Shown here piece by piece: positions 1 through 6,234 of a DNA stretch of 7,179 nt. The stretch covers positions 1-7,179 of the forward strand of contig QNCH01000082.1 of the NCBI GenBank assembly GCA_003645745.1, in the 5' to 3' direction. Position 1 is the first letter of the stretch, and each line of letters begins with the position of its first letter. Source of the DNA: Candidatus Omnitrophota bacterium. Its GTDB lineage: Bacteria; Omnitrophota; Gorgyraeia; B26-G9. Under the pieces are notes generated by a model. It did no database searches. It saw nothing but the letters and a program-made list of their open reading frames with translations, and was not told the origin of the DNA. A program made the position numbers and the translations under genes.

Positions 1-1407
1 AAAATTATTCAAAAATTGATTTTGGGATTTATGGTAGTTGCTGTATTAGTTGGTGTTGTTGGGTATGTTGGCTTGAGGTCTCTTGAAAATGTCAATAAAA
101 TTTTTATAGAATTAAAAGAAGATATTATCCCTGGCGCGGTTTTAATGGCTGAGATGCAGACATATGCAGCCGAAGTGCATCTTTTGCTGATGGAATGTAT
201 GGTTTATCATCATTATAATGAATTGATTGAAGAAATTAAATTTGAGTTTGCGGAGAATAAGCGAAAATTGATTAAAGCCGCACAGAAACATTATGCACAG
301 GAAAGGCATATTGGTGATTTAGAAAGAATAGATGCTCAAAAATTTTTAAATGAAATAGAAACTATGAATTTTAGCGCGGATATGATTATTGCTTATATAG
401 ATTCAGTTCCAAACGCAGGGCACACTAAAGAATTTCATAAGAGTGTAACAGATAAAGAAAAGGAAGAGTTTCACCCAAAATACGAAATATTAATGGCGCA
501 TCTTGTAAAGCATAAAGCAGAACATATGCAGGAATTCGCAGCAGCAAAAAATAGTGTTTCTCAAATACACGACAAGGGAAGAAGAGCTATTTTTTTGTCA
601 AGTATTTTTACCTTTTTCTTTGCAATTGTGATTAGTTTTTTTATTTCTCGGAGCATCTCGCGGCCGATAATAAAGTTAAAGAATGTGACAGCTAAAATTA
701 TAAAAGGTGACTTGAGCGCCAGGGCAGAAGGTTTTTCAAAAGATGAGATAGGGGCTTTAGCTGATTCGTTTAACAAAATGACGCAAGATTTGCTAAAGAC
801 AACAGTTTCCAAAGATTACGTTGAAAATGTCATTGGGACAATGATGGACTGCTTAATTGTAATTAACCCTGATGCTACGATTAAGACAGTAAATAAAGCA
901 GCTTGTCTGCTATTGGGATATAAAGAAGAGGAGCTGATTGGAAAGAATGTAAGTTTAATAGTTACAGAATCAGAATCAGAATCAGAATCAGAATCAGAAA
1001 TTTTTAGCAGTGCAGGATTAAAAGAGCTTATTGTAAAGGCTGCGATAAAAGATTATGAGATGTTATTTAAGACAAAGTACGGCAGGATGGTCTCAATGCT
1101 TGTTAGCGGCGCTGTAATGAAAGGAATAGATTGCCCCAGAGGAACCCCAATAAGCGATTGCCCGGAATTTAAGAAAAAAGGCCAACATTGTGAATACATT
1201 ATTGGGATTGTATGTGTAGCTAAAGATGTTACTGAGCGCAGGAAGGCAGAGGCTCAAATCAGGAAGAATGTTGAAGATATGGAACAATTTAATCGTGTAA
1301 TGATGGACAGAGAGGGGCGGGTGTTAGGCATGAAAAAAGAAGTAAATGATCTTCTCTTGAAATCCGGACAAGATAAAAAATACGAAACAGACGAAAGCAG
1401 TGAATAA
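1..1407 (+). CDS. Membrane sensor protein with HAMP and PAS domains, no output domain (5' partial)
   Basis: The reading frame is open to the left edge, so the true start lies outside the window; probably only a few residues are missing, because the first transmembrane helix begins at about residue 6 (numbering from base 1). Order: TM1 about 6-26; a helical, His-rich extracytoplasmic domain about 27-195; TM2 about 196-216; HAMP about 217-268 with the conserved Pro222 and the DEIG motif at 248-251; PAS about 272-412, ending in the usual DVTERRKAE exit helix; then a C-terminal coiled coil. The tail (MEQFNRVMMDREGRVLGMKKEVNDLL) resembles a signalling helix often seen after PAS domains in sensor kinases. 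No HisKA, HATPase, GGDEF or methyl-accepting domain follows, and a clean TAA ends the gene, so it looks complete at the C terminus. The PAS domain carries a Ser-Glu repeat (residues 322-333) and four Cys (378, 387, 397, 405). It probably works with the hybrid kinase 15 bases downstream. Ligand unknown. Confidence 0.88.
   Translation, partial: KIIQKLILGFMVVAVLVGVVGYVGLRSLENVNKIFIELKEDIIPGAVLMAEMQTYAAEVHLLLMECMVYHHYNELIEEIKFEFAENKRKLIKAAQKHYAQERHIGDLERIDAQKFLNEIETMNFSADMIIAYIDSVPNAGHTKEFHKSVTDKEKEEFHPKYEILMAHLVKHKAEHMQEFAAAKNSVSQIHDKGRRAIFLSSIFTFFFAIVISFFISRSISRPIIKLKNVTAKIIKGDLSARAEGFSKDEIGALADSFNKMTQDLLKTTVSKDYVENVIGTMMDCLIVINPDATIKTVNKAACLLLGYKEEELIGKNVSLIVTESESESESESEIFSSAGLKELIVKAAIKDYEMLFKTKYGRMVSMLVSGAVMKGIDCPRGTPISDCPEFKKKGQHCEYIIGIVCVAKDVTERRKAEAQIRKNVEDMEQFNRVMMDREGRVLGMKKEVNDLLLKSGQDKKYETDESSE
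965..999 (+). repeat. In-frame hexanucleotide tandem repeat (CAGAAT, about 5.8 copies)
   Basis: Five perfect CAGAAT units (965-994) are followed by a partial CAGAA. In the sensor gene they encode alternating Glu and Ser (residues 323-333) in a loop of the PAS domain. Since the unit is six bases, gain or loss of copies would lengthen or shorten the Ser-Glu run without shifting the frame. Confidence 0.95.
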
Positions 1408-1422
1408 AAAAAGGGAGAATTA

Positions 1423-4400
1423 GTGAGCCGGATACAGTATTTACGCATGGTATTGATAATTTTTATATTGGGTATAGTTATATTTTTTGCCGCATATGTT
1501 GGGTATGCTGCGAATGCGGAGGAAAAAGATGTTGTTTATAAAATTGGTGTTTTAGCAAAAAGAGGTGCCAAGCAATGCCTTGAAAAATGGTCTTCTACTG
1601 CGCAGTATCTGAGTGATAATATTGATAATGCTGTTTTTAAAATAGTTCCGCTTGACTTTGATGAAATATGCATAACAGTTAAAGATGAACAAGTGGATTT
1701 TATTTTTGTTAATCCTGGCCTTTATATTGAACTGGAAGAAAATTTTGGTGTGCAAAGAATTGTGACGTTAAGTAATTTTTATATGGGAAAAGGATACGCA
1801 AAATTTGGCACTGTTATTTTCACAAGAGCAGATAGAAAAGATATTGTTGAGCTTAAGGACTTAAAAAATAAGCGGTTTATGGCAGTTGCTGAAAATGCGT
1901 TTGGCGGTTGGATTATTGCTTTGCGTGAACTTACGAAACAAGGTATTGACCCGCGTAAGGAATTTAAAGAATTGGTATTTGGCGGCATTCATGATGCGGT
2001 TGTTTTGGCTGTATTAAGGGGAGAAGTTGATGCTGGATCAGTTAGGACAGAAGCGCTTGAGCGTATGGCAGAAGAAGGCAAGATTAATCTTTCTGATTTT
2101 CGCATTATTAATGAGAAAAAAAACAAGGATTTTTCTTTTATACACAGTAGTTGTCTGTATCCTGAATGGCCTTTTTCAAAATTAAGGCATATATCAGATG
2201 GATTGGCTAAGAAAGTTTCAGCAGCGCTTCTTTCTATAAAACAGGATGATGCAGCGGCAGTTACAGGAAGATATTATGGATGGATAGTGCCAAGCAATTA
2301 TCAGCAAGTTCGGGACTGTTACAATGAATTAAGAATAGGCATATACAAAGATTACGATAGGATTACATTTCAGGATGTTATGCTTAAGTATTGGTTGTGG
2401 ATTCTGGCAATAGTAGTTCTTTTGTTTACTGTAATCATAATCGCGTTCAGGCTATCTCGTGTAAACAGAGTAGTTGGGGATAGGGAGGAGGAGTATAGAT
2501 TGCTTTTTGAGTCTTCAAAAGACGCGATTATGACGCTTTCTCCGCCTTATTGGCAATTTACCTCAGCAAATGAAGCTACTTTGCGGATGTTCGGGGTAAG
2601 GGGAAAGGCTGCTTTTACCGCGTTGGGCCCCTGGAACGTTGCTCCTGAAAAACAGCCTGATGGGCAGTTTTCGTCTGATAAGGCTAAAGAGATGATCCAG
2701 ATTGCAATGAAAAATGGTTCTAATTTTTTTGAATGGGAACATAAGAGGATGAGCGGGGAGGTTTTTCCGACAACAGTTCTTTTAACCAAGATAGAAATAA
2801 AAGAAAAAAAATATCTTCAGGCAACAGTAAGGGACATCACAAAGGAAAAACAGGCTGTTGAGAAAAAGATTGAGGAGCAAGAAAAACAATTTGATGAATT
2901 AAGAAAAAATCGGCGTATCGCGCTGAGCATGATGGAAGACGCGAACAATGCGCGTAAAAAGGCTGAAGCAATGCAGGAAGAGCTTAGATTTGCAAAGGAA
3001 AAAGCGGAACTGGCCAGCAAATCAAAAAGTCAATTCTTAGCTAATATGTCGCATGAAATTCGCACGCCAATGAATGCTATATTGGGTTTTGCTGATCTTT
3101 TACAGAACACAGAACTTAATAACATACAAAAGGATTACGTGAGTACTCTCAAGTCAAGCGGTGATTTGCTTCTTGCGCTGATTAACGACATTTTAGATAT
3201 TTCCAAAATAGAAGCTGGTAGTGTTCAGATTGAAAAAATAGGTTTTGATCTGGAATATTTGGCGGAAAGCGTATTAAAAATTATAAAGGCTAAGATTCGC
3301 GGGACTGATATCGAGTTTTTGTTTGAATACGCGCCTGATATACCAGCGTATTTTATGGGAGATCCTACCAGGATACGCCAGATTATTCTTAATTTGCTAA
3401 GCAATGCTGTCAAATTCACAGAACAGGGAGAGATAAAAGTAACGGTAAAAGCGCTTAAAGTTAACGCGGGAGTTGGCGGAGTGCAGACACTTGAGCTCTC
3501 GGTAAAAGATACAGGTATAGGTATTCCGCTGGATAAACAAGAGGCGGTATTTAAATTATTTACGCAAGCAGACGAGTCCACAACGCGAAAATTTGGAGGC
3601 ACAGGATTAGGGCTGTCTATTTCAAAGGCATTGGCAAAGAAAATGGGTGGTGGTATTAAGGTGCGTTCTGAAGTTGGCAAAGGAAGTGAGTTTATTGTTA
3701 CCTTACAACTGGAGACAGCTGAACCTGTTGCAAAGAAAGATATTTCATTACTAAATATAGATGCGCTTAAAGGTAAAAGAATTGCGATTGTAGATGATAA
3801 TCAAAATGCTCTTAAGCTTGCTGAAGCATATTGTAGAGAAAGCAGTATGGATGTAGTTTTTCTAACTGATCGCGCGGGAAAAATATTAACCTGGTTAGAG
3901 GAACAACATGATTTACCTGAAATTATCCTTTCAGATATTATGATGCCTGAGATGGATGGTATGGTTTTAGCAAAACGCATACGGGAACAAGATAAATATA
4001 GCGGAATAAAACTTATTGCTGTTACATCAGATGTAAGGCCTGGTAGTGCTGGCGAATCACAGCAGGCAGGATTTGATGGTTATTTGCCGAAACCAATTAT
4101 TAGACAAGAGTTGATCAAAGTAATCCAAACAACGCTGGGAGATAAAAGAAAGGAAAAGGAGATTGTTACACGCCATACAGCAGAAGAGTTATCGTTAACT
4201 AATCGGCCTCAGACAGATTTAAAAGGTGTGAGGGTGCTTGTTGTAGAAGATCAACCAACAAACCAAAAATTAATGAAAGTGTATTTGAATATGTTTGGCT
4301 GTGTAAGCGATTATGCCAATAACGGACAGGAAGCAGTAGAAAAGATAAAAAATAATCGTTATGATCTATGTTTAATGGATATACAAATGCCGGTTATGGG

Positions 4401-4593
4401 AGGGCTTGAAGCTACAGAGTTTATTCGAAAAGAAGTAAATAAAGATATTCCGATTATTGCCCTTACTGCTGCGGCAATGAAAGAAGACAAAGATAAAGCC
4501 AGGAGTAGCGGAATGAATGATTATCTTGTAAAGCCAATAGACCATAAGAAGCTCAAAGAGATGATTTTAAAATGGGGAAGGGGCGTTCCTTAG
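1423..4593 (+). CDS. Hybrid sensor histidine kinase with PhnD/TtrS-like periplasmic domain and two receiver domains
   Basis: Membrane hybrid kinase of 1056 residues. The GTG start is supported by AAGGGAG (1411-1417) five bases upstream and keeps the N-terminal signal anchor (about 9-29). Order: periplasmic PhnD-like substrate-binding domain about 36-305, with IGVLAKRG near its start, NPG at 97-99 and LYPEWPF at 245-251, motifs I associate with TtrS-type tetrathionate sensors; TM2 about 323-345; PAS about 355-475; coiled coil about 473-535; HisKA with phospho-acceptor His544 in SHEIRTPMN; HATPase with N-box Asn661, DTGIGIP from 696 and GGTGLGLS from 725; REC1 with Asp791/Asp792, phospho-acceptor Asp838, Thr868 and Lys890; REC2 with Glu942/Asp943, phospho-acceptor Asp986, Thr1015 and Lys1037. 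All catalytic residues are present, so it should autophosphorylate and relay His to Asp. It has no HPt domain, so a separate phosphotransfer protein is expected. Fifteen bases separate it from the sensor gene upstream, so the two are probably co-transcribed. The PhnD ligand cannot be named from sequence. Confidence 0.95.
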   Translation: MSRIQYLRMVLIIFILGIVIFFAAYVGYAANAEEKDVVYKIGVLAKRGAKQCLEKWSSTAQYLSDNIDNAVFKIVPLDFDEICITVKDEQVDFIFVNPGLYIELEENFGVQRIVTLSNFYMGKGYAKFGTVIFTRADRKDIVELKDLKNKRFMAVAENAFGGWIIALRELTKQGIDPRKEFKELVFGGIHDAVVLAVLRGEVDAGSVRTEALERMAEEGKINLSDFRIINEKKNKDFSFIHSSCLYPEWPFSKLRHISDGLAKKVSAALLSIKQDDAAAVTGRYYGWIVPSNYQQVRDCYNELRIGIYKDYDRITFQDVMLKYWLWILAIVVLLFTVIIIAFRLSRVNRVVGDREEEYRLLFESSKDAIMTLSPPYWQFTSANEATLRMFGVRGKAAFTALGPWNVAPEKQPDGQFSSDKAKEMIQIAMKNGSNFFEWEHKRMSGEVFPTTVLLTKIEIKEKKYLQATVRDITKEKQAVEKKIEEQEKQFDELRKNRRIALSMMEDANNARKKAEAMQEELRFAKEKAELASKSKSQFLANMSHEIRTPMNAILGFADLLQNTELNNIQKDYVSTLKSSGDLLLALINDILDISKIEAGSVQIEKIGFDLEYLAESVLKIIKAKIRGTDIEFLFEYAPDIPAYFMGDPTRIRQIILNLLSNAVKFTEQGEIKVTVKALKVNAGVGGVQTLELSVKDTGIGIPLDKQEAVFKLFTQADESTTRKFGGTGLGLSISKALAKKMGGGIKVRSEVGKGSEFIVTLQLETAEPVAKKDISLLNIDALKGKRIAIVDDNQNALKLAEAYCRESSMDVVFLTDRAGKILTWLEEQHDLPEIILSDIMMPEMDGMVLAKRIREQDKYSGIKLIAVTSDVRPGSAGESQQAGFDGYLPKPIIRQELIKVIQTTLGDKRKEKEIVTRHTAEELSLTNRPQTDLKGVRVLVVEDQPTNQKLMKVYLNMFGCVSDYANNGQEAVEKIKNNRYDLCLMDIQMPVMGGLEATEFIRKEVNKDIPIIALTAAAMKEDKDKARSSGMNDYLVKPIDHKKLKEMILKWGRGVP

Positions 4594-4596
4594 GCA

Positions 4597-4667
4597 TATA
4601 CTCAAACAAATAAATGCATGAAAAAAATTTAATGATGTTATACTCAAACCTATTGTGTTTGAGTATA
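4597..4667. repeat. Cluster of three TATACTCAAAC repeats just after the kinase gene
   Basis: The 11-bp motif TATACTCAAAC occurs at 4597-4607 and 4639-4649, and its exact reverse complement at 4657-4667. The first copy starts three bases after the kinase stop codon. The same motif closes the 139-bp unit at 5158-5296, so this is a repeat family and not a one-off hairpin. Each copy begins with TATA, which would fit terminal repeats of an element that inserts at TA dinucleotides; that is inference. Confidence 0.85.
4639..4667 (+). terminator. Possible weak terminator hairpin of the signalling operon
   Basis: An 11-bp perfect stem (4639-4649 with 4657-4667) closes a seven-base loop, 45 bases after the kinase stop. 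The stem is AT-rich and is followed only by ATTGTTGT, not by a clean U-tract, so it is a poor intrinsic terminator. It is the nearest candidate, but the structure may simply be a repeat remnant. Confidence 0.3.
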
Positions 4668-4680
4668 TTGTTGTAATCGG

Positions 4681-4887
4681 TGAGAAGCTGTGAAATAATA
4701 CCCCATTATTCTTTTTTCGCGTTTTTTCTCCGACGAGACATAAAGAGAAACGGGCGAAAAACAGTGATTATTTCACAGCTTCTGAGAAGCTGTGAAATAA
4801 TCACTATTTTTTGCCTGTTCAACTTTATGTCTCTTCGGAGAAAAAAAGTGAAAACGTAAAAATGGTGTATTATTTCCCCGCTTCTCA
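4681..4887. repeat. Long imperfect palindrome with two arms of about 103 bp
   Basis: The sequence is symmetric around G4784. The innermost 21 bp on each side (4763-4783 and 4785-4805) pair perfectly. Further out the arms keep matching with mismatches: AGACATAAAG (4736-4745) against CTTTATGTCT (4823-4832), CTTTTTT-type runs against A runs, and TGAGAAG (4681) against CTTCTCA (ending 4887). The 19-base word TGAGAAGCTGTGAAATAAT is present at 4681-4699 and again at 4783-4801, with inverted versions near 4767-4785 and 4869-4887. It therefore looks like two head-to-head copies of a roughly 105-bp unit, each with its own terminal inverted repeat. It could extrude as a cruciform or fold as a long RNA hairpin. 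No gene is carried. Confidence 0.85.
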
Positions 4888-4903
4888 CGGAAGCGGGGAC
4901 ACC
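4864..4903. repeat. GC-rich hairpin at the edge of the long palindrome
   Basis: CCCCGCTT (4876-4883) pairs with AAGCGGGG (4891-4898) around a seven-base loop. GGTGT (4864-4868) and ACACC (4899-4903) can extend the stem after a seven-base bulge. It stands out as the GC-richest spot in an AT-rich spacer. The flanking GGGGACACC word resembles REP sequences linked to RAYT transposases as I remember them, but no such gene is in view. There is no U-tract, so it is not a typical terminator. Confidence 0.6.
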
Positions 4904-4943
4904 ATAAATTTATTATTTTAACATAATTTAATTTTTCAAAGTA

Positions 4944-5066
4944 GATTCCCTGCAAGCAGGACAGGCCAGCTAAAAGATTGCGAGAATGACAGTGAGAGGC
5001 AGCATCTTATTGTCTATCCTGTACTCCCAATTTTGGTCATTCCCGCAATGCTTTTAGCGGGAATCC
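4944..5066. repeat. Pair of inverted ATTCCC-type repeats
   Basis: The right copy (5036-5066) contains ATTCCCGC and GCGGGAAT separated by ten bases, a small palindrome like the ATTCCC...GGGAAT repeats known from Neisseria (dRS3) and found in similar form in many bacteria. The left copy is its inverted, decayed partner: GATTCCC at 4944-4950, an 18-base insertion that includes the small palindrome CCTGC-AA-GCAGG (4949-4960), then 4969-4990, which matches the reverse complement of 5036-5058 apart from one indel and one mismatch. About 45 bases lie between the copies. A further small hairpin (5070-5075 with 5083-5088) follows at the right end of the surrounding insertion. Confidence 0.7.
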
Positions 5067-5117
5067 ATAACTGAAACTCAGCTTCAGTCACCGATTACAT
5101 ATTGTTGTAAATCTTTT

Positions 5118-5146
5118 TTGACAAATAGCTGGTTATCAGGTAAAAT
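5118..5146 (+). promoter_or_regulatory. Sigma70-type promoter for the yicC-remA-gmk-rpoZ operon
   Basis: A perfect -35 box TTGACA (5118-5123) is followed, after a 17-base spacer, by TAAAAT (5141-5146), one mismatch from the -10 consensus. Transcription should start near 5153, giving a leader of roughly 200 bases before yicC. It is the best promoter match in the spacer and points towards the housekeeping operon. It lies just outside the MITE-like insertion and just upstream of the 139-bp inverted-repeat unit. Confidence 0.7.
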
Positions 5147-5157
5147 ATAAATCTGTC

Positions 5158-5296
5158 TATACTCAAACGTAATAGGTTTGCAAAATTTAGGTGTTTCTCT
5201 GTGCCTAACTTGGAACGGTTTGGCCAATGAAGAACGAATCAATATGCGACGTGAGGGAGACGTCATAAAATTACAAATTTATTACGTTTGAGTATA
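5158..5296 (+). repeat. 139-bp unit with 16-bp perfect terminal inverted repeats, located in the yicC leader
   Basis: TATACTCAAACGTAAT (5158-5173) is the exact reverse complement of 5281-5296. As RNA the stem continues to about 23 pairs (5158-5180 with 5274-5296), counting two G-U pairs. Inside the closing stem lie three small hairpins: TTAGG/CCTAA (5187-5191, 5204-5208), TTGG/CCAA (5210-5213, 5224-5227) and GACGT/ACGTC (5248-5252, 5260-5264). The unit starts about five bases after the predicted transcription start, so it would be the 5' end of the operon mRNA. It is either a small mobile repeat, as the other TATACTCAAAC copies suggest, or a structured leader RNA. I see no match to a riboswitch class I know, and no gene. 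Confidence 0.75.
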
Positions 5297-5340
5297 ACTG
5301 GTGATTTTGTTTAATTTTATCTATTTATGTTTTAAATTTA

Positions 5341-5348
5341 AAAAGGAG
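5341..5348 (+). promoter_or_regulatory. Ribosome binding site that decides the yicC start
   Basis: AAAAGGAG ends only one base before the ATG at 5350 but seven bases before the TTG at 5356. The second spacing is normal for initiation, so TTG 5356 is preferred. Confidence 0.7.
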
Positions 5349-5355
5349 AATGATT

Positions 5356-6234
5356 TTGGTTAAGAGTATGACAGGTTTTGGTAAAAAGGCAGTGTCTTTT
5401 GATTCAGGCACGATTAATGTTGAGCTTAAAACGTTTAACCATAAATTTTGTGATTTGAGTTGTAAGCTCTCTGAAAATTTATATTGTTTTGAGAAAGATA
5501 TAAAAAAGAGAATAAGAAAACAAATAACGCGGGGTAAAGTTTATATATGGATTAATTACGAGAGAGCTTTAGACGATGATCTTAATTTAATTGTTGATAA
5601 AAGAAAGTTAAAAAGATACTACAGCCTCTTGCAGTCTATTAAACAAGAATTTGCCCTTAAGGATGGAATTACTTTAACTCATCTGTTGTCTTTTTCTGGA
5701 ATTATTGTGCCTAAGCATCATAAAGAAAATAAAATATTATTGCGCCGTTTTTTATTAGAGGCTTTAGACAGCGCGTTAGAGAATTTAGTGAAAATGCGGC
5801 AAAAAGAAGGTAATGCCCTTTATAAAGATGTAATTATTAAGGTGAAAAATATTGAAAAATCTTTACAGAAAATTAATGTGTATGTGCCTGAACAAATTTA
5901 TCAGTATGAGCAGAGGTTAAAGCAGAAGTTAAGCAATTTGATTGGTAAGGAGGAGTTGTTTAAAGATCGTTTGCAAACTGAAGTTTCTGTGTTTGCTAAA
6001 AATTGTGACGTGAATGAAGAGTTGTCACGATTGTCTGCGCATGTAGAAAATTTAAAAGACACTTTGCTTTCAAACGTGGAAGTAGGCAAGATGTTGGATT
6101 TTATTGCGCAGGAAGCTCAACGTGAGGTAAACACTATTGGAGCTAAGTCTTCTGATTGTAGAATCGCGAAAGAAGTAATTTTAATCAAAGCTGAAATAGA
6201 AAAGATCAGAGAACAAGTGCAGAATGTAGAATAA
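5356..6234 (+). CDS. yicC: YicC/YloC family endoribonuclease
   Basis: Cytoplasmic RNA-binding protein of the YicC/YloC family, described in E. coli as an endoribonuclease that helps degrade small RNAs. With the TTG start the product has 292 residues (family about 290) and begins MVKSMTGFG, matching the family's usual M-I-R-S-M-T-G-F-G opening; the ATG at 5350 would add two residues but sits too close to the ribosome binding site. The N-terminal YicC_N domain spans about 1-155. The C-terminal DUF1732 domain spans about 207-292 with the family signatures DVNEELSRLSAHV from 218, MLDFIAQEAQREVNTIGAKS from 246 and the terminal EKIREQVQNVE. It is the first gene of the yicC-remA-gmk-rpoZ operon; its TAA overlaps the remA ATG by one base, so translation is probably coupled. 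The family assignment is firm; the enzymatic role is taken from studied homologues. Confidence 0.95.
   Translation: MVKSMTGFGKKAVSFDSGTINVELKTFNHKFCDLSCKLSENLYCFEKDIKKRIRKQITRGKVYIWINYERALDDDLNLIVDKRKLKRYYSLLQSIKQEFALKDGITLTHLLSFSGIIVPKHHKENKILLRRFLLEALDSALENLVKMRQKEGNALYKDVIIKVKNIEKSLQKINVYVPEQIYQYEQRLKQKLSNLIGKEELFKDRLQTEVSVFAKNCDVNEELSRLSAHVENLKDTLLSNVEVGKMLDFIAQEAQREVNTIGAKSSDCRIAKEVILIKAEIEKIREQVQNVE

Larger units (their letters stand above)
4665..5106. mobile_element. MITE-like insertion with terminal inverted repeats and 8-bp target duplication
   Basis: A unit of about 426 bp (4673-5098) begins with GTAATCGGTGA and ends with its exact reverse complement TCACCGATTAC. The left inner end continues GAAGCTG and the right inner end mirrors it as CAGCTTC after a two-base insertion. 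The unit is flanked by the direct repeat ATATTGTT (4665-4672 and 5099-5106), as expected for a target-site duplication; the identity runs on to ATATTGTTGTAA (12 bases) because the next bases outside the right end happen to match the element's left end. There is no transposase gene inside, only nested repeats, so it would be non-autonomous. It has inserted about 11 bases upstream of the -35 box of the next operon. The element family was not recognised. Confidence 0.6.

Noticed and set aside
16..18. TTG codon as the start of the first gene
   Set aside because: The frame is open to base 1 and the residues before it (KIIQK) look like the normal run-up to a membrane helix, so the gene is cut by the window edge.
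1405..1425. Frameshift splitting one long kinase into two genes
   Set aside because: The first gene ends in a proper stop after a natural coiled-coil end, and the second has its own ribosome binding site, start codon and signal anchor, so these are two separate genes.
3225..3680. 151-codon open frame on the minus strand within the kinase gene
   Set aside because: It is antisense to the HATPase region, whose motifs are all intact on the plus strand; the product is low-complexity Ser/Pro/Phe-rich with no recognisable family.
4706..5266. Minus-strand open frames of about 60 codons in the spacer
   Set aside because: They run through the palindrome, the repeats and the promoter, resemble no known protein, and have no convincing ribosome binding sites.
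5271..5322. Second promoter (TTACAA or TTGAGT with TATAAC or TTAATT) nearer to yicC
   Set aside because: The matches are weak and overlap the inverted repeat; the TTGACA-17-TAAAAT promoter upstream is much stronger.
4594..5349. CRISPR array or att site
   Set aside because: The repeats are inverted and irregularly spaced, with no regular spacers, no cas gene, and no integrase or tRNA gene nearby.
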